Position numbers and translations under genes: made by a program
DNA from: an uncultured Porphyromonadaceae bacterium
GTDB taxonomy: Bacteria > Bacteroidota > Bacteroidia > Bacteroidales > Muribaculaceae
Assembly (NCBI GenBank): GCA_947176605.1
Contig: CAMWRH010000002.1
Span: 39,799-103,798, forward strand
Direction: 5' to 3'
DNA length: 64,000 nt
Shown here: in pieces, positions 29,258 through 38,818 of the stretch
Layout of the letters: every line of letters begins with the position of its first letter
How positions within the stretch are numbered: position 1 is the first letter of the stretch
Notes under the pieces: generated by a model
Database searches by the model: none
Told to the model about the DNA's origin: nothing
The model's input: the letters and a program-made list of their open reading frames with translations, nothing else

Positions 29258-30224
29258 TTGATGATTTAAAGAGTGATTTTACGAATTCCTTGGGTTCGAA
29301 GATCTGCAGATCATCGATTTTCTCACCCAGGCCGATGTATTTGATTGGGATATTCAGCTTATTGGAGATGCCGATCACTACGCCACCCTTGGCGGTGCCG
29401 TCGAGTTTGGTGACGGCCAGATCGGTGACTTTAGTGACCGAGGCAAACTGCCGGGCCTGCTCGTAGGCATTCTGACCGGTCGAGCCGTCGAGCACGAGCA
29501 GCACCTCCTGCGGGGCATCGGGCACGACTCTCTGCATGACTCTCGACACTTTTTCGAGCTCCTTCATAAGGTGCACCTTATTATGGAGTCGGCCGGCGGT
29601 ATCCACGATTACCACGTCGGCGCCCTGTGCTTTTGCGGCATTGACGGTGTCGAAAGCCACTGCGGCGGGATCGGAGCCCATTTTCTGGCAGATTACGGTC
29701 ACACCGGCCCGTTCGCCCCAGGTCTGGAGCTGCTCGATGGCGGCGGCACGGTAAGTGTCGGCGGCAGCGAGGAACACCTTGTTGCCGGCCATGGCATACT
29801 GATGGGCCAGCTTGCCGATGGTAGTGGTCTTGCCCACACCGTTGACACCGACCACGAGAATCACATACGGCTTTGAGTCTGCGGGCACTTCGAAATCACC
29901 GAGTCCCTGCTCATTGCGGCCGGAGGGGGCAAGCATGTCTGCCACCTCTTCGGCAAGAAGATTGTGGAGTTCGGAAGTAGAGACATATTTGTCGCGTGCC
30001 ACCCGGTCCTGGATCCTCTTGATTATGTCGAGGGTGGTGTCGACACCTACGTCGGAGGTGATGAATACCTCTTCGAGATTGTCGAGCACCTCATCGTCAA
30101 TCGTGGATTTGCCGGCGACAGCACGGGTAATTTTCTCCCATACGCCCTGCTTGGTCTTTTCAAGGCCTTGGTCGAGCTTCTCCTGTTTCTTTTCACGAGA
30201 GAAAAGTTTGTTGAATAGTCCCAT
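29250..30224 (-). CDS. ftsY: Signal recognition particle receptor FtsY
   Basis: VVGVNGVGKTTTIGKLAHQYA, DTYRAAAIEQLQTW, VDTAGRLHNKVHLMKEL, TKLDGTAKGG, KYIGLGEKIDDLQIF; ATG at 30224. Confidence 0.97.
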   Translation of the reverse strand: MGLFNKLFSREKKQEKLDQGLEKTKQGVWEKITRAVAGKSTIDDEVLDNLEEVFITSDVGVDTTLDIIKRIQDRVARDKYVSTSELHNLLAEEVADMLAPSGRNEQGLGDFEVPADSKPYVILVVGVNGVGKTTTIGKLAHQYAMAGNKVFLAAADTYRAAAIEQLQTWGERAGVTVICQKMGSDPAAVAFDTVNAAKAQGADVVIVDTAGRLHNKVHLMKELEKVSRVMQRVVPDAPQEVLLVLDGSTGQNAYEQARQFASVTKVTDLAVTKLDGTAKGGVVIGISNKLNIPIKYIGLGEKIDDLQIFEPKEFVKSLFKSSNG

Positions 30225-30251
30225 GGTTATTCGGTTTTTGTTTGTTTGTTG

Positions 30252-30282
30252 CAAAATTACTTCAAAATACCCGGATATGCAA
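30252..30282 (-). promoter_or_regulatory. Candidate Bacteroidetes promoter for ftsY-rimO (TTGC-N19-TAATTTTG)
   Basis: CAAAATTA at 30252-30259 and GCAA at 30279-30282, read on the minus strand. Confidence 0.65.
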
Positions 30283-30353
30283 ATTCAATGGGTCCGATGG
30301 GTCGGAGCGGGCCGATGGCGTATGAGCGTCGGCCCCCGTTCGGGAAGATTGAT

Positions 30354-30836
30354 TTACGTGGTGTGGAGACGGCGTTTGTGCAGGTCAATGATGCGCTGGT
30401 TGGACGAGCCTCTGAACAGCAGGTCGGGATCCCGCAGGTCGCGCATGAAAGGGCCGTCGACGATGGTGTCGGCTTCCTTCACGGCATCCCATAGCTTCGG
30501 ATCGGCCTCTATCTGCTCTATGGTATATCCGGTGTATACCCATACGTTTTTACCCCTCTCCTTGATTGCATGTATCAGGATCGGCAGTGTGTCGGGATGC
30601 ATCAGCGGGTCACCACCTGAGAGGGTCACATCGAAGTCCTCATCGTCCACTACCCGGAGAATCTCCTCCAGTGTCATTGGCGAGCCGGCGTTGAAATCCC
30701 AGGAGTCGGGGTTATGGCACCCCGGGCATGCATGTCGGCATCCGGCAAGATAGATGGAAGTGCGAAGTCCCGGACCATCCACCGTGGTGCCACGGCGGAT
30801 GTCCAGGACATTAAACGTTATCTGGTTGCTATTCAT
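30354..30836 (-). CDS. nrdG: Anaerobic ribonucleoside-triphosphate reductase activating protein
   Basis: GPGLRTSIYLAGCRHACPGCHNPDSWDF (radical SAM), TLSGGDPL; ATG at 30836 overlaps the maeB stop as TGATG. Confidence 0.95.
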   Translation of the reverse strand: MNSNQITFNVLDIRRGTTVDGPGLRTSIYLAGCRHACPGCHNPDSWDFNAGSPMTLEEILRVVDDEDFDVTLSGGDPLMHPDTLPILIHAIKERGKNVWVYTGYTIEQIEADPKLWDAVKEADTIVDGPFMRDLRDPDLLFRGSSNQRIIDLHKRRLHTT

Positions 30837-33127
30837 CAATTACGCTGTGATATGATGGCGTCGAGGGCGGCGAGAGTGGCGATATCGACAATCTCCTCGA
30901 CCGTGGCGCTGGCACCGGTGAAGTACACGGGTTTCTTAAGCCCTACCTGCACCGGACCGATGACCTTGCCTACCCCCATGCCGAGCAGCAGCTTATAGCT
31001 GATGTTGGCAGAGCTGAGATTCGGGAAAATGAGGGTATTTACCTTTTTCCCCTTGATGGTGTTGAAGGGATAGGTGGCGTCGCGCAGTGCGGCATTGAGG
31101 GCATAGTCGGCCTGCATTTCACCGTCTACATGGATTTCGGGATACTTCTCGTGGAGTATCCGTACCGCTTCGGCCACCCGCGAGGGCTCCGGGTCGGTGC
31201 TGTTGGAGCCGAAGTTGGAGTAGGAGAGCATTGCCATGACCGGCTCGTGGTTGAAGTAGCGCACGGCGCGGTCGGTGAGGCGTGCTATGTCGACCAGAGC
31301 CGGGGTGTCGGATACGGGGTTTACCGCCGTGTCGGCCAGGAAGAACATTCCGGCACGGGTGTTCATGATATGCAGGGTGGCGAAATGGTCGAAACCGTCC
31401 TGCATCCCTACGATTGATACGGCACGTTCGGCCATCTTGTTGGCCGCCGAGTAGCAGTTGGTCATGAAGGCGTCGGCATCGCCGGCCTCTACCATCATCA
31501 TTCCGAAATAAGAGCGGGCGTACATGCGGTCGAGCGCCTCCTCGAATGTGACGCCCTGGCGCTCCTTCTTGCCGCTCAGGATGCGTGCGTAGCGCTGTCG
31601 GCGTTCGTCCTCGCGGTCGTGGCGTGGGTTGATGATCTGGATGTCGGATATGTCGATGCCCAGTCGGTCGGCATGGCGGTTGATCATCTCCGCATTGCCG
31701 AGGAGCACGGGTATGAGTGTCCCCTCGTTCTGAAGGCGTGCGGCTGCGCGTATCACGTTCTCAAGATTGCCTTCGCCGAATACGACTTTCTTCTTGTTCT
31801 GGGCAGCGTGTTCGGTGATTGACCGCATGAACTTGCCGTCGTCGCCCATGAATTCCCGCAGGCGGAGGCGGTAGTTGTCCCAGTTTTCGATGGGTCGTGA
31901 GGCGATACCGCTTTCCATAGCGGCTCGGGCCACTGCGGGAGCCACACACAGGAGCAGGCGCGGGTCGAGGGCTTTTGGCAGGATGTAGTCGGGACCGAAC
32001 TTAAGGTCAGACAGGCCGTAGGCTTCATCCACCACACTGGGCACCGGTTCCTTTGCCAGTGCCGATATGGCGTATACGGCCGCGATTTTCATGGCCTCGT
32101 TGATTGCTGAGGCGCCGCAGTCGAGAGCTCCGCGGAAAATGTAGGGGAATCCGATTACGTTGTTGATCTGGTTGGGGTAGTCGCTGCGTCCGGTGGCCAC
32201 GATTACGTCAGGAGCGGCTTCTTTGGCCGCATAGTAGTCGATTTCGGGATTCGGGTTGGCCAGTGCGAATACGATAGGGCGCGGAGCCATCGAGCGCACC
32301 ATGTCGGGAGTGACTACTCCGGCCACACTCAGGCCGAGGAATACGTCGGCTCCCTGCATCGCTTCGGCGAGCGTATGGATGTCGCGGTCGGTGGCAAACT
32401 CCTTCTTCTGCTCTGTCAGTCCCTGACGGTCGGAGCGGATGACCCCCTTGGAGTCGCACATCACGATATTCTCCGGGCGCACGCCGAGCTCCTTGTAGAG
32501 TCGGGTGCAGCTTACGGCTGCCGCTCCGGCGCCGTTGACCACGAGTCGGATTTCGCTGATTTTCTTTTTCTGGATTTCCAGGGCGTTTAGCAGCCCGGCT
32601 CCCGAGATGATTGCCGTGCCGTGCTGGTCGTCGTGCATCACGGGTATGTCGCATTCCTTCTTTAGGCGGTCTTCGATAAGGAAGCATTCCGGCGCCTTGA
32701 TATCTTCCAGATTGATGCCTCCGAAAGTGGGGGCGAGTGATTTCACTATCTCTACGAACTTGTCGGGGTCGGTCTCGTTGATTTCGATGTCGAATGCGTC
32801 AAGTCCGGAGAAGATTTTGAAGAGCAGGGCCTTCCCCTCCATCACGGGTTTGCCGGCCAGAGCGCCGATGTCGCCGAGACCGAGCACGGCAGTGCCATTG
32901 GAGATTACGGCCACGAGGTTTCCCTTGTTGGTGTAGCGGTAGGCGTCATGGGGATTCTGCTCGATTTCGAGGCAAGGGTAGGCCACACCCGGCGAATAGG
33001 CGAGCGAGAGGTCGCGCTGTGAAGCGTAGGGTTTGGTCGGAGTGATTTCGATTTTACCGGGCCGTCCTTCTTCGTGGTAGTCGAGGGCGGCTTTCTTAAG
33101 GTCGTTTGACTTAGCGTCGGTTGCCAT
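30836..33127 (-). CDS. maeB: NADP-dependent malic enzyme with C-terminal phosphotransacetylase-like domain
   Basis: LAYSPGVAYPCLEI, DDQHGTAIISGAGLLNAL, plus a C-terminal PTA-like region (RSYFGMMMVEAGDADAFMTN...); ATG at 33127. Confidence 0.94.
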   Translation of the reverse strand: MATDAKSNDLKKAALDYHEEGRPGKIEITPTKPYASQRDLSLAYSPGVAYPCLEIEQNPHDAYRYTNKGNLVAVISNGTAVLGLGDIGALAGKPVMEGKALLFKIFSGLDAFDIEINETDPDKFVEIVKSLAPTFGGINLEDIKAPECFLIEDRLKKECDIPVMHDDQHGTAIISGAGLLNALEIQKKKISEIRLVVNGAGAAAVSCTRLYKELGVRPENIVMCDSKGVIRSDRQGLTEQKKEFATDRDIHTLAEAMQGADVFLGLSVAGVVTPDMVRSMAPRPIVFALANPNPEIDYYAAKEAAPDVIVATGRSDYPNQINNVIGFPYIFRGALDCGASAINEAMKIAAVYAISALAKEPVPSVVDEAYGLSDLKFGPDYILPKALDPRLLLCVAPAVARAAMESGIASRPIENWDNYRLRLREFMGDDGKFMRSITEHAAQNKKKVVFGEGNLENVIRAAARLQNEGTLIPVLLGNAEMINRHADRLGIDISDIQIINPRHDREDERRQRYARILSGKKERQGVTFEEALDRMYARSYFGMMMVEAGDADAFMTNCYSAANKMAERAVSIVGMQDGFDHFATLHIMNTRAGMFFLADTAVNPVSDTPALVDIARLTDRAVRYFNHEPVMAMLSYSNFGSNSTDPEPSRVAEAVRILHEKYPEIHVDGEMQADYALNAALRDATYPFNTIKGKKVNTLIFPNLSSANISYKLLLGMGVGKVIGPVQVGLKKPVYFTGASATVEEIVDIATLAALDAIISQRN

Positions 33128-33207
33128 AATAAAAATAGGTATCGTTACGGTATTAGAGTCATTCTGCCAAGGTTTGGAGTCAGTAGAAGGGCTCTTATTC
33201 ATCAGCG

Positions 33208-33266
33208 GGCATACACTCTGCCGTTCTCCTCCGCAGTGTGCGGAGGAGAGCCGGGGAGCGTATGCC
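33208..33266. repeat. Long imperfect inverted repeat with perfect inner 11-bp and outer 7-bp arms
   Basis: GGCATAC...TCTCCTCCGCA-gtg-TGCGGAGGAGA...GTATGCC in the nrdD-maeB intergenic region. Confidence 0.85.
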
Positions 33267-33351
33267 GACCGGAATGGTTAAAACTTCAGGTTACTTATAT
33301 TGGTATAACGTTGCCGGAATGAAAAAAGATACCCGGTGGGAGTAAAAAAAA

Positions 33352-35556
33352 TCACTTGTGGGTCACGCGGTCGTGGAGTTCGGCGAGTTTGCCGGAGTTC
33401 CATCGGTCGGTGGTGCCTACGAGGTAGCCCGTGATGCGCTGTATGGTCTCGAAGCGTACGCCGCACTTTGGGCAGAGCGTCTGGTCGGTGTCGGCGTTTT
33501 CGTATCCGCAGCGGGGGCAGTGGTTGCGGTTGTGGTTGACGCTTCCGTATCCGATGTTGTGCCGGTCCATGAGGTCCACGATCTGTGCGATTGCCTCTTC
33601 GTTGTGGGTGGCGTCGCCGTCGATTTCCACATAGAAGATATGTCCGCCGCGTGTCAGGTCGTGGTAAGGCGCCTCGATGCGGGCCTTATGGCGCGGGGAG
33701 CAGTGGTAGTATACGGGCACGTGGTTGGAGTTGGTATAGTAATCCTTGTCGGTCACGCCGGGGATTTCGCCGAAAGTCTTGCGGTCGCGTTTGGTGAATC
33801 GTCCGGCCAGCCCTTCGGCGGGAGTGGCCAGAATTGAATAGTTGTGCTCGTAGCGGTCCGAGAATTCCAGTGCGCGGTCGCGCATGTGGGTCACGATGCG
33901 GAGTCCGAGCTGCTGGGCCTCCTCGCTTTCGCCGTGATGATGCCCTGTGAGGGCAATGAGGGCTTCTGCCAGACCGATGAAACCGATGCCGAGGGTGCCC
34001 TGATTGATTACGGGTTCGATCGTCTGGTCGGGTCGCAGTGAGGATGCGCCGTTCCAGAGGGCGGTCATCACCATCGGGAACTGTTTTGCCAGGGCTGTCT
34101 TCTGGAACTGGAAGCGCTCATCGAGCTGACGGGCGGTCAGTTCGAGCACCCGGTCGAGTTTCTGGAAGTATTTTTCGATGCGTTCCTGCGGGTCGGCGAT
34201 ATTCATCACCTCTATGGCGAGGCGCACGATATTGATTGTGGTGAAAGAGAGGTTGCCGCGACCTACGGAAGTCTTTTCGCCGTATCGGTTTTCGTATACA
34301 CGGGTGCGGCATCCCATTGTGGCCACCTCGTGGAGGTAGCGTTTGGGGTCGTCGGCTCGCCACGCCTCATCCTGATTGAAAGAGGCGTCGAGATTGAGGA
34401 AGTTGGGGAAGAAACGTCGTGCCGACACTTTGCAGGCCAGGCGGTAGAGGTCGTAGTTGCGGTCGGCGGGGAGATAGCTTACGCCGCGCTTCTTTTTCCA
34501 TATCTGTATGGGGAAGATTGCGGTGGAGCCGTTGCCCACACCTTCATAAGTGGTCTGAAGGATTTCGCGTATCACGCAGCGCCCTTCTGCCGAGGTGTCG
34601 GTGCCGTAGTTGATTGAGGAGAATACCACCTGGTTGCCACCGCGGGAGTGGATGGTGTTCATGTTGTGTATGAACGCCTCCATGGCCTGGTGCACACGTC
34701 CGACGGTGCGGTTGATGGCGTGCTGTTTGAGTCGGGCCTCGTCGTCGAGTCCGTCGAGGTCGCGGCGCAGATAGTCGTCAATTTCCGCTTCATAAAGGTG
34801 GCTGAGGTCGCGTCCGGTGAGGGCCTCGAGGGTCTTGACCTCTTCTACAAACGAAGCGCGGACGAATGGAGCCAGATAGAAGTCGAAAGCCGGGATTGCC
34901 TGTCCGCCGTGCATTTCATTCTGGGCTGTCTCCAGTGAGATACACGCCAGCACTGCGGCGGTCTCGATGCGCTTGGCGGGACGAGACTCGCCATGGCCTG
35001 CGATAAATCCGTTTTCGAGAATGCGGTCGAGCGGATGCTGCACGCATGTGAGGGATTTGGTGGGGTAGTAGTCTTTGTCGTGAATGTGGATGTAGTTGTT
35101 CTTTACAGCCTGTTTTGCTTCGGCTGAAAGGAGATAGTCGTCGACAAAGGGCTTCGTGGTCTCGCTTGCGAACTTCATCATCATTCCGGCCGGGGAGTCG
35201 GCGTTCATGTTGGCGTTCTCGCGAGTGATGTCGTTGCTTTTAGCCTCGATGATTTCGAGAAATACTTCGCGGGTCTTGGCCCGGCGGGCTATGGAGCGCT
35301 GGTCGCGGTAGGCTATATATCGTTTGGCCACATCCTTACGAGCGGATTTCATGAGTTCAAACTCTACGCGGTCCTGGATTTCCTCCACGGTCATTCGGTC
35401 GGTACCGGAGCAGCCTACTCGGTCGGAGATGCGCTGTATGAGCGCTTCATCTTCGCCGGATTCGGTCTGCAACATGGCTTTTCTGATGGCGGCCTTTATC
35501 TTCTCTTCGTTATAGCCTACCACACGTCCATCGCGTTTTTCTACGAGTTGTATCAT
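33352..35556 (-). CDS. nrdD: Anaerobic ribonucleoside-triphosphate reductase
   Basis: N-terminal ATP-cone (VEKRDGRVVGYNEEKIKAAIRKAM), C-terminal Zn-type motif CPRCGYENADTDQTLCPKCG and glycyl-radical region QRITGYLVGTTDRWNSGKLAEL; ATG at 35556. Confidence 0.96.
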   Translation of the reverse strand: MIQLVEKRDGRVVGYNEEKIKAAIRKAMLQTESGEDEALIQRISDRVGCSGTDRMTVEEIQDRVEFELMKSARKDVAKRYIAYRDQRSIARRAKTREVFLEIIEAKSNDITRENANMNADSPAGMMMKFASETTKPFVDDYLLSAEAKQAVKNNYIHIHDKDYYPTKSLTCVQHPLDRILENGFIAGHGESRPAKRIETAAVLACISLETAQNEMHGGQAIPAFDFYLAPFVRASFVEEVKTLEALTGRDLSHLYEAEIDDYLRRDLDGLDDEARLKQHAINRTVGRVHQAMEAFIHNMNTIHSRGGNQVVFSSINYGTDTSAEGRCVIREILQTTYEGVGNGSTAIFPIQIWKKKRGVSYLPADRNYDLYRLACKVSARRFFPNFLNLDASFNQDEAWRADDPKRYLHEVATMGCRTRVYENRYGEKTSVGRGNLSFTTINIVRLAIEVMNIADPQERIEKYFQKLDRVLELTARQLDERFQFQKTALAKQFPMVMTALWNGASSLRPDQTIEPVINQGTLGIGFIGLAEALIALTGHHHGESEEAQQLGLRIVTHMRDRALEFSDRYEHNYSILATPAEGLAGRFTKRDRKTFGEIPGVTDKDYYTNSNHVPVYYHCSPRHKARIEAPYHDLTRGGHIFYVEIDGDATHNEEAIAQIVDLMDRHNIGYGSVNHNRNHCPRCGYENADTDQTLCPKCGVRFETIQRITGYLVGTTDRWNSGKLAELHDRVTHK

Positions 35557-35645
35557 GACTTTCTGGGGGATTTGGGTTGTTGTCTTGAGGGGCGCCCGGA
35601 GGGAGGGCGCGGTTGCCCGGGAGCGGGTGCTTCCGGAAGGCTCTG

Positions 35646-35676
35646 CAAAGTTAGAAAGTAACTCCAATTTATGCAA
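35646..35676 (-). promoter_or_regulatory. Bacteroidetes-type promoter for nrdD (TTGC-N19-TAACTTTG)
   Basis: CAAAGTTA at 35646-35653 and GCAA at 35673-35676, read on the minus strand. Confidence 0.7.
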
Positions 35677-35940
35677 TAAAATGGGCGATAAAATTTGAGC
35701 TGACGGTGTTAAAATTTTCTTTTTGGAAAACTTTTTTCGTCGCTCTGATTTGCAATACGTTGATTTACAGTGTATTGAAATTTAAAACGGAAAACTTTAA
35801 GAAAAATTCGGAATTAAAATTAATCCTGTTTATGGGATAAATGCAACGTTTTGAATCATGGTCGGTTAGCTGTCTGAGGCGTGCGCCGGGGGGTGTGGAC
35901 CCGGGGGAATTTCATGCATTCCGGTAGAGGATGCGCGGGG

Positions 35941-37419
35941 TCATTTTTTCCAGAAGGCGGGAGTGAAGATAAGCAGGATTGTGTAAAGTTCCAGACGCCC
36001 GGTGAGCATCAGAAACGACAGGAGCCACTTCGCCGGGTCGGCCACGTGCGAGAAGTTGCCTTCAAGTCCGGTGATGTCGGTGCCGAGTCCGGTATTGCTC
36101 ACAGCCGACAGGGCGCAGAAGAAACCGTCCTTAAGCGGCAGTCCGCACACCATGAGACCGATTGCGCCGGCAATTATTACGATGATGTACAGAAACAGGA
36201 AGGCGAGAGTGCGCATCACGATCGGAGAGGGGGTCCCTTTGCCGTTGATTACCACAGTGCGGATGGCATGGGGATGCATCATGCGGTAGAACTCATTGCG
36301 CAGGAACTTCACCAGAATCATGAACCGGTCGATTTTCGCGCCCCCCGAGGTGCTTCCGGCGCAGGCTCCCATCACCATCATGATGATTAGCAGGATTACG
36401 CTTACGGGACCCCAGTCGTTGAAGTCGGGTTCGGTGATGCCGGTCGAGGATAGGATTGACACGGCCTGGAACAGGGGATCGATCGTATAATCGGTCCAGT
36501 CGGTGCCGAGGCGGCGGAAGGCGATATTGAGGGTGAATGCTGCGAAGCAAGTGAGTATTATCCATACATAGACCCTCAGGGCCTCATTCTGCCAAAGGTC
36601 TTTCCACTGGCCGTTGACGGCGCGGAATATCAGCGAGAAATTGACTCCTCCGAGAAACATGAATACCGTCATCACGATCTTGATATAATTGCTGTCCCAG
36701 CGGCCGAGCGACATGTCGGATGTGGCAAATCCGCCGGTCGACATTGTGGAGAGCCCGTAGCACAGGGCGTCAAAGAAATCCATGTCGGAGCAGAGCAGCA
36801 GCAGTATCAGCACGACAGTCAGGCAGATATAAACCATCCATAGCCCTTTCGATGTATTACCGATGCGCGGTCGCAGCTTATCGTGAGTAATGCCGGTGAC
36901 TTCGGCATTGAATAGCTGTATCCCTCCGCGGTAATTGAGCATCGGCACTATGGCGAGCGTAAAGAGTATGATTCCCAGTCCTCCGATCCACTGAGCGATG
37001 CATCGCCATATCAGGATCGAGTGTGGCACTCCGTCGAGGGTGTCGAGCACCGAGGCACCCGTGGTGGTGAATCCGCTCATCGTCTCGAAGAAGGCATCGG
37101 ATATTGAGAAATGTGTGCCGCAGATCAGGAACGGGAGCATCCCGAAGAGCGAAAGGATGATCCAAGTGAGTCCGGTAAGCAGCACGGCCTCGCGTTTGCC
37201 CATGTCGCGCGACTTGGGGCGCAGGCTCATGAGTCCGAATCCGCAGGCGGCCGTGATGCCGATGCATATCAGAAAATGCAGGGCCGATCCTTCGCGATAC
37301 AGCATCCCCACGAGGCAGGGGACGGTCATTATGCCTGCCTCAGTGAGAAGCAGCCACCCGATGACGCGGAGCAGCATCGGGAAGTTGATGTAGGCTTTAT
37401 GTCGGAAGAATGTAGGCAC
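35941..37419 (-). CDS. trkH: TrkH family potassium uptake protein
   Basis: FFETMSGFTTTGASVLDTLDGVPHSILIWRCIAQWIGGLGIILFTLAIVP, GACAGSTSGGAKIDRFMIL; GTG start at 37417-37419. Confidence 0.93.
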   Translation of the reverse strand: MPTFFRHKAYINFPMLLRVIGWLLLTEAGIMTVPCLVGMLYREGSALHFLICIGITAACGFGLMSLRPKSRDMGKREAVLLTGLTWIILSLFGMLPFLICGTHFSISDAFFETMSGFTTTGASVLDTLDGVPHSILIWRCIAQWIGGLGIILFTLAIVPMLNYRGGIQLFNAEVTGITHDKLRPRIGNTSKGLWMVYICLTVVLILLLLCSDMDFFDALCYGLSTMSTGGFATSDMSLGRWDSNYIKIVMTVFMFLGGVNFSLIFRAVNGQWKDLWQNEALRVYVWIILTCFAAFTLNIAFRRLGTDWTDYTIDPLFQAVSILSSTGITEPDFNDWGPVSVILLIIMMVMGACAGSTSGGAKIDRFMILVKFLRNEFYRMMHPHAIRTVVINGKGTPSPIVMRTLAFLFLYIIVIIAGAIGLMVCGLPLKDGFFCALSAVSNTGLGTDITGLEGNFSHVADPAKWLLSFLMLTGRLELYTILLIFTPAFWKK

Positions 37420-37423
37420 TTTG

Positions 37424-37479
37424 GGAATTAGGAGGGAGGAATTAGGAATTAGGAATTAGGAGGGAGGAATCAGGAATGG
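37424..37479. repeat. Second heptamer array: GGAATTA-GGAGGGA-(GGAATTA)3-GGAGGGA-GGAATCA-GGAATGG
   Basis: Direct reading; same two unit types and same register as the array at 3347-3402. Confidence 0.95.
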
Positions 37480-37483
37480 CGGG

Positions 37484-38818
37484 TCAGGCAAACCATTTCT
37501 CAACCTTGGAGAATGTGCCCGTCAGACAGAACACCACCACATAATCGCCCGGCTGGATGCGGGTCATGCCGGATATCAGTTCACAGTGGTCGCCGCGCAC
37601 CAGCGCCGCCAGAGTCATCCCGAAGGGGAGATGCAGGTCTTTGACCGGGGCGCGTGTGATTTTCGAATGATTCGCGGCCTGCATTTCGGCCACCTCAGCA
37701 TCCGCAAGCACCAGAAACTTCGCATTGCTCTCATCGGCATCGAGCAGAATCTTGAAGATTCGTGAAGATGCGAGGAGCTTCTTGTTGAGGATAGTGCCGA
37801 TGTTGAGGTTCTCGGCCTGGGAGAAGAACTGGAGGTTCTCTACATCGGCAATCGTCTTCGGCACACCGAATTCCTTGGCCGTCAGGCAGGAGAGTATGTT
37901 GGTCTCCGACGAGTCGGTAAGGGCGAGGAATGCGTCATACTGATAGATATTGTTCTCACGCAGCACTTCGATGTCGCGCGGGTCGCCGCATACGAGTTCG
38001 CAATCCGGGAATCGGGTTGCGAAGCGTTCGCACACGTTGCGGTCGGGGTCGATGATCCGGATGTCGTACTTGTCGCTGTACAGCTGGGCGAAACGCGATG
38101 TGATGCGGGTGGCACCGGCTATCAGGGCGCGTCGGATGATGCGTTTCCGCTTTCCGCAGAGTTCTCTCACCTCATCGATAAAAGGAGGTGTAGTGATGAA
38201 ATACACAATATCGTCGCGGCGCAGCACATCGTGGCCTGTGGGGATGATGGTCTCATTGTTGCGCTTGATGGCCGCCACGTGGAAGTCATGCCGGGCCGAC
38301 GTGATATCCTTCAGCTGCATGTCGATGAGCGAATTATTGTCGCGCAGCTTCACTCCGATCAGCACCAGCCGGCCATCGTGCAGCTCACCCCAGTAGCGGG
38401 CCCAGTTGTGGGTCATGGCCTGGTTGATTTCGGTAGCGGCGAGATTTTCCGGATAGATAAGGAAGTCGGCGCCTACCTCTTTAAGTATGCGGCCATTCTC
38501 GGGCTTAAGGAATTCCGAGTTATCGATGCGGGCCACAGTCTTTTTTGCTCCCAGGCGCTTGGCTATGGAGCAGGAAGTGAGATTGCGGGTCTCGAAAGGG
38601 GTGACGGCGATATAGAGGTCGCATTCATCCACTCCTATTTCGCGCAGGGTGCTGAACGAAGAGGTGCTTCCGCAGTAAGTCATCAGATTGTAATTACTGT
38701 CGATGGCATCGAGCTTTTCCTGCTCGCTGTCGAGCAATATGATGTCCTGCTCCTCATTGGAGAGCATCTTGGCCAGGTGTGTGCCCACCTCACCCGCTCC
38801 GGCTATAATTATCTTCAT
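37484..38818 (-). CDS. trkA: Trk system potassium transporter TrkA
   Basis: MKIIIAGAGEVGTHLAKMLSNEEQDIILLDSEQEKLD; two RCK (TrkA-N/C) repeats; ATGA overlap with dxs. Confidence 0.94.
   Translation of the reverse strand: MKIIIAGAGEVGTHLAKMLSNEEQDIILLDSEQEKLDAIDSNYNLMTYCGSTSSFSTLREIGVDECDLYIAVTPFETRNLTSCSIAKRLGAKKTVARIDNSEFLKPENGRILKEVGADFLIYPENLAATEINQAMTHNWARYWGELHDGRLVLIGVKLRDNNSLIDMQLKDITSARHDFHVAAIKRNNETIIPTGHDVLRRDDIVYFITTPPFIDEVRELCGKRKRIIRRALIAGATRITSRFAQLYSDKYDIRIIDPDRNVCERFATRFPDCELVCGDPRDIEVLRENNIYQYDAFLALTDSSETNILSCLTAKEFGVPKTIADVENLQFFSQAENLNIGTILNKKLLASSRIFKILLDADESNAKFLVLADAEVAEMQAANHSKITRAPVKDLHLPFGMTLAALVRGDHCELISGMTRIQPGDYVVVFCLTGTFSKVEKWFA

Noticed and set aside
30309-30335. 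Inverted repeat GGGCCGA...TCGGCCC downstream of nrdG
   Set aside because: Only 7 bp with a long loop and no T tract; too weak to call a terminator.
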